Shown: piece after piece, positions 48,012-57,811 of the stretch
How the letters are laid out: every line of letters starts with the position of its first letter
Numbering within the stretch: position 1 is the stretch's first letter
Assembly: GCA_002753225.1 (NCBI GenBank)
Contig: PDZS01000007.1
Span: 84,766 to 148,765, forward strand
Reading direction: 5' to 3'
DNA from: Deltaproteobacteria bacterium YD0425bin51
GTDB lineage: Bacteria > Desulfobacterota > Desulfobacteria > Desulfobacterales > YD0425bin51
Length of the DNA stretch: 64,000 nucleotides
Program-made: the position numbers and the translations under genes
Notes under the pieces: generated by a model
Told to the model about the DNA's origin: nothing
Database searches by the model: none
What the model saw: the letters and a program-made list of their open reading frames with translations, nothing else

Positions 48012-49235
48012 TTATCCCTTTTTATCAATAATTTTAATAATAAGTTTTTCTGCAAAATCAATGCTGTACATCAGTTTTTCCATGTCTAAATTTTCAAGGT
48101 TATCCCCTGGTTTATGATAATGCCTTGGCGCTCCTAGTTTTGGGTCAACGTTTATCAAACATACGCCATCCCATCCATGTTGAAAGAATGCGCCTACATC
48201 TGTTCCTCCAGCAAAAAGATCAAATCCTTTTACTGTTTTTTTGAATCTATCCTCTGATTGAATTACTTCATCTAAAATTCCTTTAAGCCATTTTGGAACT
48301 GGCTTATGGACAATTTCCCCTTCTACTGAAACATAATGAAGGTCTCCATTACTTAATGTGTCGAGACCAATAATAACAGTATTTTCCTTTGACCATAAAT
48401 CCTTTTTGGATCTGGCAAGAGCATCACCGCCACCAAGACTTGCTTCCTCACATCCAGTTACAACAAATACTATTTCTACGTTTTCTGGTATTTTGGAAAA
48501 TAGTCTGTTAGCTAGAATTGGTAAAGCTGCTGTTCCTGTTAAATTGTCATTTGCCCCCGGAACTATTTCATTTCTTATAACCATTTCTATATTTAAAGCG
48601 AATGCAAGCAGTGATGGAATTGTTAAAATATATTCTAATGGACGAAGAGGGAAGGTTAAAAAAGGTCCAAGGAGCAGGCGGAGAGAGTCAAAAACTGTAA
48701 GTATTGCGCTGGTTTGAGTTGCAAGAGCAAGCGGCCATTTCAAGATAGGGAGAGTTGGTTTAGAGCCTATTTTAATCATGAAATCACTAAATAAAAAGCC
48801 TGTAAATGCTGCATCAGCATGCCCCATAATAACAATTCGTAATTTAGGTTCTACTTTAGCAGGTAATGTAGCAATTAGGTTTTGAGATGGTTTAAAACCT
48901 AATATACGCCTTAGGATATAAGCTTTGCGAGTTGATTCAGCATAATAAGAACCTGCTGCTAAACCATGCATGATTAAAGCAAGCCCTGGTAAAAGACCTG
49001 ATATAAAAGTTCCTGCTGTGCTTAAACCAAAATGAAGAGCTATATTTGCATATAAATTATCATTAAATGTAAACTGTTCAAATTCTGTTGAAATGTTAAG
49101 TTTTTTGAATTCTTCAGCCATTATTTTTTGGGATAATAGCTCATCCTCGCTTGTTGGTTGTCTTCTTGGACATTTTTCAATTATTGTTCCAATAAGATTT
49201 TTAATATATTCTTTTTCATTCTGTATTTGTAACAT
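48012..49235 (-). CDS. M28-family zinc peptidase-like membrane-associated protein
   Basis: RIVIMGHADAAF, GANDNLTGTAALPILANRLFSKIPENVEIVFVVTGCEEASLGGGDAL, GGTDVGAFFQHGWDGVCLINVD. Confidence 0.82.
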   Translation of the reverse strand: MLQIQNEKEYIKNLIGTIIEKCPRRQPTSEDELLSQKIMAEEFKKLNISTEFEQFTFNDNLYANIALHFGLSTAGTFISGLLPGLALIMHGLAAGSYYAESTRKAYILRRILGFKPSQNLIATLPAKVEPKLRIVIMGHADAAFTGFLFSDFMIKIGSKPTLPILKWPLALATQTSAILTVFDSLRLLLGPFLTFPLRPLEYILTIPSLLAFALNIEMVIRNEIVPGANDNLTGTAALPILANRLFSKIPENVEIVFVVTGCEEASLGGGDALARSKKDLWSKENTVIIGLDTLSNGDLHYVSVEGEIVHKPVPKWLKGILDEVIQSEDRFKKTVKGFDLFAGGTDVGAFFQHGWDGVCLINVDPKLGAPRHYHKPGDNLENLDMEKLMYSIDFAEKLIIKIIDKKG

Positions 49236-49239
49236 ATAA

Positions 49240-50571
49240 TTACTCCTTTGGATCAAATATTTTATCTTCAAGATGCATATACCCTAAAATAGCTTGAGCA
49301 GCTAAATGTCTAATGGGATTAGGGGGCCAGGGTATTGTTTTACGATTAACAAAAAAAACATCAGTTAAATCTGTTTTACGATCTAATATTAAATCAGATA
49401 CTGTACAGCCATTCAAATGGGTAAGAGAAACCCCATGACCAAGGCAGCCTAAGCTGTAGACTACTCGTTTATCACCCAAGTAGCCCATAGCTGGAGCTAA
49501 ATCAACAGGCACAGAAACAGGACCACCCCACCTATGTGTAAATTTGATTCCTTTTAGAATTGGAAAAGTTTGAAGTACATCTTTTTCTAGAAGGTTAAAG
49601 GTATCAGAGTTTATATCCAAATTTGTATCCAGATCATATGCAAAGGACACGTCCCTTCCTCCCATAAGTATCCTGTTATCAGCAGTCAAACGATAGTAAT
49701 GAACTAAATTTCTTGCATCTTCAATGCCTTGACGGTTTTTCCAGCATATTTCAGCGAAATGTTTTTGATTTAAAGGTTCAGTTAATACAATATACGTCCA
49801 TACTGGAACTTGTTTTTGCTTAAGCTCTGGAATCAAATGAGAATAGGCATTAGTAGCTAAAACTATTTTATCTGCATAAACTTTTCCATTAGAAGTCAAT
49901 AAGCATAATTTATCCCTATCTTTGGAAATCTCTATTACTGAAGTATTTTCAAAAACATGAACTCCCATAGATTCAATAATTGATTTCCAGCCCCAAGAAA
50001 GTTTAGCAGGATTTAACAAACCACAACGAGGTTCCAGCCAAGCTCCAAGATAATTAGGGCTTTTTACTTGTTCGCTTAACTTTTCTTTATTTATCCATTC
50101 AATTCCTTTTATTCCTAAAGAATTAACAAGTTCTATTTCATGAAGAATACGTTTTTTATATTTTTCTGAAGTAGCTACTCGTAAAAAACCGGGATGCTCA
50201 TAATCGCAGTCAATCTTTAATCCTTTTACAAGAGAATGTAATGTGTCAACTGCACGCTCCATATAAACGTGTGCTTCTCTGGCTTTAGTTCTTCCAAAAC
50301 GTATAGCAGTAAAAGACATAGTTAGGCCAAAAAGAGTCATATTAAAGCCAGCATTTCTTCCGCTAGCACCATATCCAATAATTTGGCTTTCTAAAAGAGC
50401 AATTTTTATCTCTGGTTCAGATTTCTTAAGATGGAAAGCTGAAGAAAGACCTGTAAATCCACCTCCAACAATAGCTACATCTACAAAAATATCTTTTTGA
50501 AGAGTTTTACTAGGTGTATAAGATTGAGTGCTCATCCAAAAGCTTTTTGGCTCAAAACTTTGTGCGATCAT
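49240..50571 (-). CDS. FAD-dependent oxidoreductase (DAO/DadA-like)
   Basis: VDVAIVGGGFTGLSSAFHLKKSEP...LLESQIIGYGASGRNAGFN; C-terminal RWGGPVSVPVDLAPAMGYLGDKRVVYSLGCLGHGVSLTHLNG. Confidence 0.92.
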   Translation of the reverse strand: MIAQSFEPKSFWMSTQSYTPSKTLQKDIFVDVAIVGGGFTGLSSAFHLKKSEPEIKIALLESQIIGYGASGRNAGFNMTLFGLTMSFTAIRFGRTKAREAHVYMERAVDTLHSLVKGLKIDCDYEHPGFLRVATSEKYKKRILHEIELVNSLGIKGIEWINKEKLSEQVKSPNYLGAWLEPRCGLLNPAKLSWGWKSIIESMGVHVFENTSVIEISKDRDKLCLLTSNGKVYADKIVLATNAYSHLIPELKQKQVPVWTYIVLTEPLNQKHFAEICWKNRQGIEDARNLVHYYRLTADNRILMGGRDVSFAYDLDTNLDINSDTFNLLEKDVLQTFPILKGIKFTHRWGGPVSVPVDLAPAMGYLGDKRVVYSLGCLGHGVSLTHLNGCTVSDLILDRKTDLTDVFFVNRKTIPWPPNPIRHLAAQAILGYMHLEDKIFDPKE

Positions 50572-50607
50572 AATTTCACCTCATTTTAATATAAAGAAAG
50601 TTAATAT

Positions 50608-51387
50608 CTATTTTACTACTTTCAAAGGATGAGATTTTTTAAGTTTTTCCCATATCCCCTTTATGATCAAAATTGAAGCTTCTTCTTCATCAAGGTCAGG
50701 ATCACCAGAAACTTCTCTGCATGATTCAAGCAAACTTTCATTGCCATCCCAAAGCTTGAATTCATTTCTTATATAAATAGCCAATGATAAAGAAATGTTA
50801 TGTAATTCATATTCGGTCATTCTTGATATTTTTGTTTTTTGTCCAAATGTTAGAATTGATAAAAGACTAATAGTTGCATCTTTAAAAGTTTTAGGGATAT
50901 TAAGGCGGGGCTTAGGTATAATCAAAACAGCTTCAAGTAATTCCTTTACTGAGTTATATATTCTTGGATCTGAACTGGCTCTTGGACCTGCAATATTCAA
51001 TATCTCTATATCGTTATTGTCTATCCAAAATTTAACAAGCTGGGCAGCCTTAGATAATGATATTTCGTCTAGATCAATATGTAAACATGGTCTTGTGTGT
51101 TTTTCAGAAAATTCTTGAGTTAATTTTGATCCTCCAGTTAATTTTCCATGGGATATTATTAGAGTACCATTTGATTCTATAACATTTTTTTCTGTCCTTT
51201 TTTCATAGCTTGATGTAGGCATTTCCTGTAATAAATATTTATCTGGTAATTTACCATTTTCGGTTATTCTGCCTTTTGGAATCCATCCACCATGAGGGAT
51301 ATTTAAGTTAATAGCTACGTCTAATCCTGCTTGATCTGCACCAGTCTGTCCACCTGATATTATTTTTTTTATCATTGTACTTATCAT
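50608..51387 (-). CDS. cpYpsA-type 'putative molybdenum carrier' protein fused to a C-terminal DUF6794-like domain
   Basis: KKIISGGQTGADQAGLDVAINLNIPHGGWIPKGRITENGKLP...; C-terminal LSLAIYIRNEFKLWDGNESLLESC...EASILIIKGIWEKLKKSH. Confidence 0.8.
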   Translation of the reverse strand: MISTMIKKIISGGQTGADQAGLDVAINLNIPHGGWIPKGRITENGKLPDKYLLQEMPTSSYEKRTEKNVIESNGTLIISHGKLTGGSKLTQEFSEKHTRPCLHIDLDEISLSKAAQLVKFWIDNNDIEILNIAGPRASSDPRIYNSVKELLEAVLIIPKPRLNIPKTFKDATISLLSILTFGQKTKISRMTEYELHNISLSLAIYIRNEFKLWDGNESLLESCREVSGDPDLDEEEASILIIKGIWEKLKKSHPLKVVK

Positions 51388-51556
51388 TTTTTATTTATAA
51401 AAGAGTTTATCTAAAAAGTAAACGAATAAGTTTTATAATATATAAGCAATCTAATGATTTAATTTGATTTTTATCTGTAATACTTTTATTATTGGAGAAA
51501 CACTTAAAATTAGATAGATAATTTCATCAAAATAAAACAGGGATGCAAAAAAAATA

Positions 51557-52480
51557 ATGAATTATAAAAGTGTATCTGAAGTTAAAGAAAGGCTTGCTAA
51601 AGCTGATTATATTTGTTCCAAAGAAACTTCAACAGTGGTTTTTTTAGCTGAGGCTACCCAGAAACCGATTCTGGTTGAGGGACCAGCAGGAGTTGGGAAA
51701 ACTGAACTAGCAAAAGCAGTATCCAGAAGTTTAGGTAGAGAATTGATAAGACTCCAATGTTATGAGGGACTTGATGAAGCTAAAGCCCTTTATGAATGGG
51801 AATACGCAAAGCAACTATTATACACTCAGATGGTAAAAGAAAAGATTCATGATGTGATTGCTGGAGCTTCTACTATTTCAGAAGCAATAGATAAAATTGC
51901 GGGTGAAGAAGATGCTTTTTTTTCAGAAAGATTTATTCAGCCAAGGCCTCTTTTGCAAGCCATTTGCACTAAAGAGCCTGTTGTGCTTTTAATTGATGAA
52001 GTTGATAAATCAGACCCTGAATTTGAAGCTTTTTTACTGGAAGTTTTGAGTGATTTTCAAGTATCTATTCCTGAAATAGGTACAAGGCAAGCTATACAAA
52101 TACCTTTTGTGGTTTTGACTTCAAATAATTACCGGGATATGAGTGATGCTTTAAAAAGACGATGCATACATCTATATATTGATTATCCAGATCGTAATTT
52201 AGAAATTACAATAGTTTTACTTAAAATACCTAATATAAAAGAACGGTTAGCGGAACAATTAGTAGATACTATTAGAAAAATCAGGGAACTTGATCTAAAA
52301 AAGAAACCATCTATATCTGAAACATTAGACTGGGCTAAATCGCTTATTGCGCTTCAAGCAGATGAATTATCCACTGAACTAATAATAGACACTTTAAACG
52401 TCATATGCAAGTATAAATCAGATATAGAAAGAGTGAAAGCACAGATTAAAACCATTTCATCTCAAATAGGCTTAAAATGA
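51557..52480 (+). CDS. MoxR-family AAA+ ATPase
   Basis: PILVEGPAGVGKTELAKAVSRSLGRELIRLQCYEGLDEAKALYEWEYAKQLLYTQ, LLIDEVDKSDPEFEAFLLEVLSDFQVSIPEIG. Confidence 0.93.
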   Translation: MNYKSVSEVKERLAKADYICSKETSTVVFLAEATQKPILVEGPAGVGKTELAKAVSRSLGRELIRLQCYEGLDEAKALYEWEYAKQLLYTQMVKEKIHDVIAGASTISEAIDKIAGEEDAFFSERFIQPRPLLQAICTKEPVVLLIDEVDKSDPEFEAFLLEVLSDFQVSIPEIGTRQAIQIPFVVLTSNNYRDMSDALKRRCIHLYIDYPDRNLEITIVLLKIPNIKERLAEQLVDTIRKIRELDLKKKPSISETLDWAKSLIALQADELSTELIIDTLNVICKYKSDIERVKAQIKTISSQIGLK

Positions 52481-53868
52481 TTGATATGATCCAGCAGTTT
52501 GCATCTTGCTGCAGAGCTGCGGGCTTAAGGATTTCTACTTCCGAAGTATTAGACTGTTTTAGACATTTACAGTTAATTGACATATCTGATGAAATGCAGT
52601 TTAAGACAACTCTTCGTACAAATTTTATCAAAAACTACAGAGAGCAAGGAAAGTTCGATCAACTCTACCATCTATTTTTCCATGAGCTTAGAACTGATAT
52701 AGAAATAGCAAGATCAACGCCACTTGGTTCTTTAGTCAAAGATGTATTAGAAAACTTAGATCAAAATTCTGTAGATAATCCTTCTAAATCTATTCTCGAT
52801 TTTTTATCAGGTGATCCAATAGGATTTTTGGAAGAAGTAAGGTCAATCCAATCTGAAGGAAATGAACCTATGCAGGGACCAATAAAAGGTCCAAGGTCAA
52901 ATCTTGGTTCTCTTGCAAGACGTCTCAAAATTATGCTCCAAATTTATGCAGTTCAAGAATCAATTATGAATTTTTTGGCTGAAAATAAATCTAAGTTTTC
53001 ATGGGAAACAAATAAAAATTTGAAAACATATTTTAGTCAAAGATTAGATAGAGCCCGCAGATATCTTCATGAAGATCCTCCTGCTTATCCTGATAATTCA
53101 AGTCATGTAACATCCTATGAAAAATATTTGACTCAAATAGGAGAACGTAATTTTGCTTCCTTAACTCCAAAAGAAGTGGATGAAATGCGTATTGTTATTG
53201 CTCATTGGGTTAGAAAGCTTAAAGATACTATAGGATTAAGATATTCCAGAAACAACCGCGGAATAATAGATGTTAAACAGACTCTTAGAGATACCATGAA
53301 ATATTATGGGGTGCCTTTAAAAATATCATATCGCAAACGCCCAAAACGAAAAGGAAAAATTGTAACTTTATGTGACGTTTCAGGATCAGTATGGTCAGCT
53401 GCTAGGTTTATGCTTAATATGCTATATTCCTTACAGGAATGTTTTGCAAAAGTGCGTAGTTTTGTTTTTGTTGCAGATATGGATGAAGTAACCCGTATTT
53501 TTGAAAATAATGATATTAATGAAGCCATTGATAAAGCTTTAAAAGAAGCTAAAATATCATATAATGCCGACACTGATTATGGTTCAGCATTTCGTAACTT
53601 CAAAAGATCTTATATGGATGCTTTGAACAAAAAAACCACATTAATTATTATTGGTGATGGAAGATCTAATTACACTAATCCAGAAGAAGATATTTTTGAT
53701 GAAATGAGAGAAAAATGCAGAAGAGTTGTTTGGCTTAATCCAGAACCTAAAGTTTTCTGGTACACAGGTGACAGCGAAATGCGTACATATGAAGTCTATT
53801 GTCATCAACTGAGGGTTTGTGGGAATTTAAATCAACTAATGGATTTTATAAATGATTTAGTATTATGA
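52477..53868 (+). CDS. VWA domain (CoxE-like) protein partnered with MoxR
   Basis: GKIVTLCDVSGSVWSAARFMLNMLYSLQECFAKVRSFVFVADMDEVT, DTDYGSAFRNF, TLIIIGDGRSNY. Confidence 0.9.
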   Translation: MIDMIQQFASCCRAAGLRISTSEVLDCFRHLQLIDISDEMQFKTTLRTNFIKNYREQGKFDQLYHLFFHELRTDIEIARSTPLGSLVKDVLENLDQNSVDNPSKSILDFLSGDPIGFLEEVRSIQSEGNEPMQGPIKGPRSNLGSLARRLKIMLQIYAVQESIMNFLAENKSKFSWETNKNLKTYFSQRLDRARRYLHEDPPAYPDNSSHVTSYEKYLTQIGERNFASLTPKEVDEMRIVIAHWVRKLKDTIGLRYSRNNRGIIDVKQTLRDTMKYYGVPLKISYRKRPKRKGKIVTLCDVSGSVWSAARFMLNMLYSLQECFAKVRSFVFVADMDEVTRIFENNDINEAIDKALKEAKISYNADTDYGSAFRNFKRSYMDALNKKTTLIIIGDGRSNYTNPEEDIFDEMREKCRRVVWLNPEPKVFWYTGDSEMRTYEVYCHQLRVCGNLNQLMDFINDLVL

Positions 53869-53900
53869 TTAATTAGAACTTAGTAAGTGTATAAATATTA

Positions 53901-53932
53901 GAGGCAGAGTAAATTACCTCTGCCTCATTTTT
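53901..53932 (+). terminator. Terminator after the MoxR/VWA pair
   Basis: GAGGCAGAG-N8-CTCTGCCTC followed by aTTTTTT. Confidence 0.85.
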
Positions 53933-53954
53933 TAGCTATTTTATTTGTTAATTA

Positions 53955-54425
53955 CTATTTGAGAACTTTCATGTTAACTTTGCCACTGTTTACTTTAAGA
54001 GTAGTTGTTCCTACATTTAAAGTTCCAAGATTGGTTTTTGCGCCTGCTGTATCTAAGCCCATTTTAATTGAAGGAATGTTTTCTACAACTATTGTGGTTG
54101 CTGGAAGACCAATACCAATAACTGTATCGCCATTAACATTTTTAATTTCAAGAACCATGTCTTTTGTGGTTGCGCCAACTCTGATATGCATACCATCAGC
54201 TGTTGCATCTGTCATTTCCATTGACATACCTAAATCACTTCCACCAAAAGAAAGGCTGGAAACTTTTAAGTTAATATCGATTGCTTCTTCAATTCCAATG
54301 CTTACTCCTGCTTGACCAGATACATTTTCCATTGCCTTATCATCAATTGACTGTAATGCTAATGCTGATACTGGAACCATAATTAAAGCTACTGCTACCA
54401 TTAAACGTACAAATAATCTTTTCAT
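53955..54425 (-). CDS. Small secreted protein, DUF6160-like
   Basis: MKRLFVRLMVAVALIMVPVSALALQSIDDKAMENVSGQAGVSIGIEEAIDINL...; D-x-x-M-E-N-V-S-G-Q-A-G motif after the signal peptide. Confidence 0.6.
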   Translation of the reverse strand: MKRLFVRLMVAVALIMVPVSALALQSIDDKAMENVSGQAGVSIGIEEAIDINLKVSSLSFGGSDLGMSMEMTDATADGMHIRVGATTKDMVLEIKNVNGDTVIGIGLPATTIVVENIPSIKMGLDTAGAKTNLGTLNVGTTTLKVNSGKVNMKVLK

Positions 54426-54674
54426 AATTTTTTTCTCCTTAGTTTGTTGTGTTTTATTTAGTTGCTAGTTATTTAAATTAATATTTAACATTATTGTCTA
54501 TTGGTTAAAGCAAACTATATGCCAAAAAAATAAAATAAATATAACGTACTTATTTTACGAGATAAAAATAAATAAATAGAAAATGTTAAAAATAAATACT
54601 TGCAACTTTTATTACAAAAGTTTTAGATTATCTGATGTAATTTGTCAATCAAAATTGACTTTGTTAAAAAAAAC

Positions 54675-56216
54675 TCATAGCATTTCTGATGTTGTTGTAA
54701 TAGGATGAGTTTTTAAATATTCTAGTCTATTTAAACCATTTATAAAAGCTTTAGCACTAGCTGTAACAATATCTGGATCAGAGCCTTTACCTAAAGCAGT
54801 AAGTCCATTTTCTGCAAGCTTAACTGTAACTTCTCCTTGAGCGTCTGTGCCTCCAGTTAATGCGCTGATTGCAAATCTTAAGAGTTCAGCATTTGAACTA
54901 GTTAATTTTGAAATTGTATTAAATGTTGCATCAATAGGACCATTACCATAACCTGCATCCTTTACAGATCTTCCATTGATTGAGAGTTTGATGCTAGCCA
55001 TTGGAAGAACAGTTGTTCCACATGTTACATGCAGATATTCAAGATGGTAATAGTCTTCAGTTCTAAGTATTCCTTCTGTAATTAATGCCTCTAAATCTTC
55101 ATCTGTAACATATTTCTTTTTATCAGCCAATTCTTTAAATTTTGTAAATACAATATTTATTTCCTCATCGCTTAAATCATACCCAATATCTTTTAAATGA
55201 GAACGAAGAGCATGTCTTCCTGAATGTTTTCCAAGAACAAGTTTGCTGCTGCTTATACCAACTGTTTCAGGCCTCATTATTTCATAAGTCATTGGGTTTT
55301 TAAGCATTCCGTCCTGATGAATTCCTGCTTCGTGAGCAAAAGCATTTGCACCAACTATTGCTTTATTGGGTTGAACCATTATACCAGTAACGAGGCTGAC
55401 AAGTCTGCTAGCTGGAAAAATCTGTCTTGTGTCTATTCTTGTTTGAGCCTGAAAATAATTTGGCCTGGTATTTAATGCCATTACAACTTCTTCTAATGAA
55501 GTGTTTCCTGCTCTTTCTCCTATGCCGTTTATGGTTACTTCAACCTGTCGTGCTCCAGCATAAACTGCAGCAAGAGTATTTGAAGTTGCAAGACCCAAGT
55601 CGTTATGGCAATGAACGCTTAAAATAGCTTTATTTATATTGGGAGTATTAGTTTTTACATATTTAACAAGTTCATAAAATTCATGGGGAATAGCATAGCC
55701 AACAGTATCTGGTAGATTTACAGTAGTTGCTCCTGATTCAATTGCTGCCTCAAATACTTTACATAAGAAATCTCTGTCACTCCTAGAACCGTCTTCTGCT
55801 GAAAATTCAACATTTTCTGTTAATGATTTAGAATATTTTACTGCCTCTATTGCAGTTTTTATAACTTGTTCTCTATCCATATTAAGTTTATATTTCATAT
55901 GAATATCAGATGTTGCAATAAAAGTATGTATCCTTGGCTTTGCAGCTCTTTGAACTGCTCCCCAGGCTTTGTCAATATCATGCTTTGAAGTTCTTGCAAG
56001 TCCAGCTACTTCAGTTTTTTTTAACTTTTCAGCAATCTGTGATACTGCTGTAAAATCCCCTTCAGACGCTGCAGGGAAACCTGCCTCTATAACATCAACT
56101 CCAAGCTTTTCAAGCTGGCTTGCAACGCGTACTTTTTCTGCAATATTCATGCTAGCGCCTGGTGATTGCTCACCATCTCTTAATGTTGTGTCAAAAATTA
56201 TAATTTTTTCTTTCAT
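54675..56216 (-). CDS. leuA: 2-isopropylmalate synthase
   Basis: IIIFDTTLRDGEQSPGASMNIAEKVRVASQLEKLGVDVIEAGFPAAS, LSVHCHNDLGLATSNTLAAVYAGARQVEVTINGIGERAGNTSLEEVVMAL. Confidence 0.96.
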   Translation of the reverse strand: MKEKIIIFDTTLRDGEQSPGASMNIAEKVRVASQLEKLGVDVIEAGFPAASEGDFTAVSQIAEKLKKTEVAGLARTSKHDIDKAWGAVQRAAKPRIHTFIATSDIHMKYKLNMDREQVIKTAIEAVKYSKSLTENVEFSAEDGSRSDRDFLCKVFEAAIESGATTVNLPDTVGYAIPHEFYELVKYVKTNTPNINKAILSVHCHNDLGLATSNTLAAVYAGARQVEVTINGIGERAGNTSLEEVVMALNTRPNYFQAQTRIDTRQIFPASRLVSLVTGIMVQPNKAIVGANAFAHEAGIHQDGMLKNPMTYEIMRPETVGISSSKLVLGKHSGRHALRSHLKDIGYDLSDEEINIVFTKFKELADKKKYVTDEDLEALITEGILRTEDYYHLEYLHVTCGTTVLPMASIKLSINGRSVKDAGYGNGPIDATFNTISKLTSSNAELLRFAISALTGGTDAQGEVTVKLAENGLTALGKGSDPDIVTASAKAFINGLNRLEYLKTHPITTTSEML

Positions 56217-57787
56217 ATTTTTAAATCTCCTGATAATTTATAATGGAAACTGTCAGCTAAAGCTTGCCAGCTTGCTTCAATTATGTCTTCTGAAACGCCA
56301 ATAGTACTCCAAATTTTATTACGGTCCCTGGATTCAATTATAACCCTTACCTTAGATGATGTTCCATCTCTCCCATCAATAACGCGAACTTTGAAGTCAA
56401 CAAGCTGCATCTCATCAATATTTTTATAGAATTTACCCAACGCTTTTCTTAAAGCGTTATCTAAAGAGCTTACAGGTCCTTGACCCTCGGCTGCTGTTAT
56501 TTCAGGCATACCATCAACAGAAATTTTAATGGTTGCATGAGAAGAACAAGGTTTGTCCTTATCTTTTTCAATAGTGACCCTAAAAGACTGTAAATCAAAA
56601 TGAGGTTTGAACTGATCTGTAAATTTTTCCATGAATACTTTAAATGAACCATCAGCTATATCAAATTGATATCCGTCCTGCTCTAGCTTTTTAATTTCTG
56701 AAGCGATCTTTTTGCTGTCAAAACCATTTTCCGATATTTTTACTCCTAGCTCTTTTGCTTTATATTCAATATTGCTTTTCCCTGACATATCAGATACCAA
56801 AACTCTTCTAATATTTCCAACTAATTCAGGTTCCATATGTTCGTAGGCTCTTGGTATTTTCATTATGGCACTGACATGAATACCTCCTTTGTGAGCAAAA
56901 GCGCTTTTACCTACAAATGGTCTATTGTTTCTGGGCACCATGTTTGCAGTTTCATCAATAAACCACGAAAGATTTTTCAGCTTTTTTAAGTTCGTGCCAC
57001 TCATACAATTTTTGTTCATTTTTAAAGCAAGAACAGGTATAATTGATGTAAGATCAGCATTTCCGCACCTTTCTCCATAACCGTTTATAGTCCCTTGCAC
57101 CATTACAGCTGAAGCTCTAACTCCATAGATGGAATTGGCTACTCCAAATCCGCAGTCATTGTGCATGTGAACCCCAATTTTTCCCTTATGATCTAATGAT
57201 GCAGCTACATCTAAAATAATAGATTCAACTTCAAAAGGCATAGTATTACCATTTGTATCACAAAGAACAATAAAATCAGCTCCGCTTTTATATGCTGTTT
57301 TTATTGTTTCTATGGCATAATCTCTATTTTCTTTATAACCATCAAAAAAATGCTCAGCGTCATATATAACTTCTTTGTTAAATTTTTTTAGATACATGAC
57401 TGATTCACTTATCATGGAAAGATTTTCAGAAAGAGTATTATTCATAACTTCTGTTATATGCAGATCCCATGTTTTTCCAAAAATTGTAACAACTTCTGTT
57501 CCACTTTCAATAATAGCAGAAATATTTGGATCTTCAGAAGGAGATATTCCAGGACGGCGTGTAGAACCAAATGCTGAAAGTTTTGCATTTTTAAATTTCA
57601 CTTTTTTAGCAAGATTGAAAAATTCCATATCTTTTGGATTGGATCCAGGCCATCCTCCTTCAACATAATGAATACCTATATCATCTAATAGCTTTGCAAT
57701 CATCATTTTGTCTTCAGCGCTAAAACAGATACTCTCCCCTTGTGTGCCATCCCTAAGTGTTGTGTCATATAGCAGGACAGATTCCAT
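56213..57787 (-). CDS. cimA: (R)-citramalate synthase
   Basis: MESVLLYDTTLRDGTQGESICFSAEDKMMIAKLLDDIGIHYVEGGWPGSNPKD, YDAEHFFDGYKENRDYAIETIKTAYKSGADFIVLCDTNGNTMP. Confidence 0.92.
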   Translation of the reverse strand: MESVLLYDTTLRDGTQGESICFSAEDKMMIAKLLDDIGIHYVEGGWPGSNPKDMEFFNLAKKVKFKNAKLSAFGSTRRPGISPSEDPNISAIIESGTEVVTIFGKTWDLHITEVMNNTLSENLSMISESVMYLKKFNKEVIYDAEHFFDGYKENRDYAIETIKTAYKSGADFIVLCDTNGNTMPFEVESIILDVAASLDHKGKIGVHMHNDCGFGVANSIYGVRASAVMVQGTINGYGERCGNADLTSIIPVLALKMNKNCMSGTNLKKLKNLSWFIDETANMVPRNNRPFVGKSAFAHKGGIHVSAIMKIPRAYEHMEPELVGNIRRVLVSDMSGKSNIEYKAKELGVKISENGFDSKKIASEIKKLEQDGYQFDIADGSFKVFMEKFTDQFKPHFDLQSFRVTIEKDKDKPCSSHATIKISVDGMPEITAAEGQGPVSSLDNALRKALGKFYKNIDEMQLVDFKVRVIDGRDGTSSKVRVIIESRDRNKIWSTIGVSEDIIEASWQALADSFHYKLSGDLKI

Positions 57788-57811
57788 AAAATTATCCCTT
57801 TAAAATCATGT

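Noticed and set aside
54604-54661. Possible leuA terminator (aactttt...aaaagtt and gtcaa...ttgac)
   Set aside because: Short, AT-rich stems that could occur by chance; not strong enough to call.
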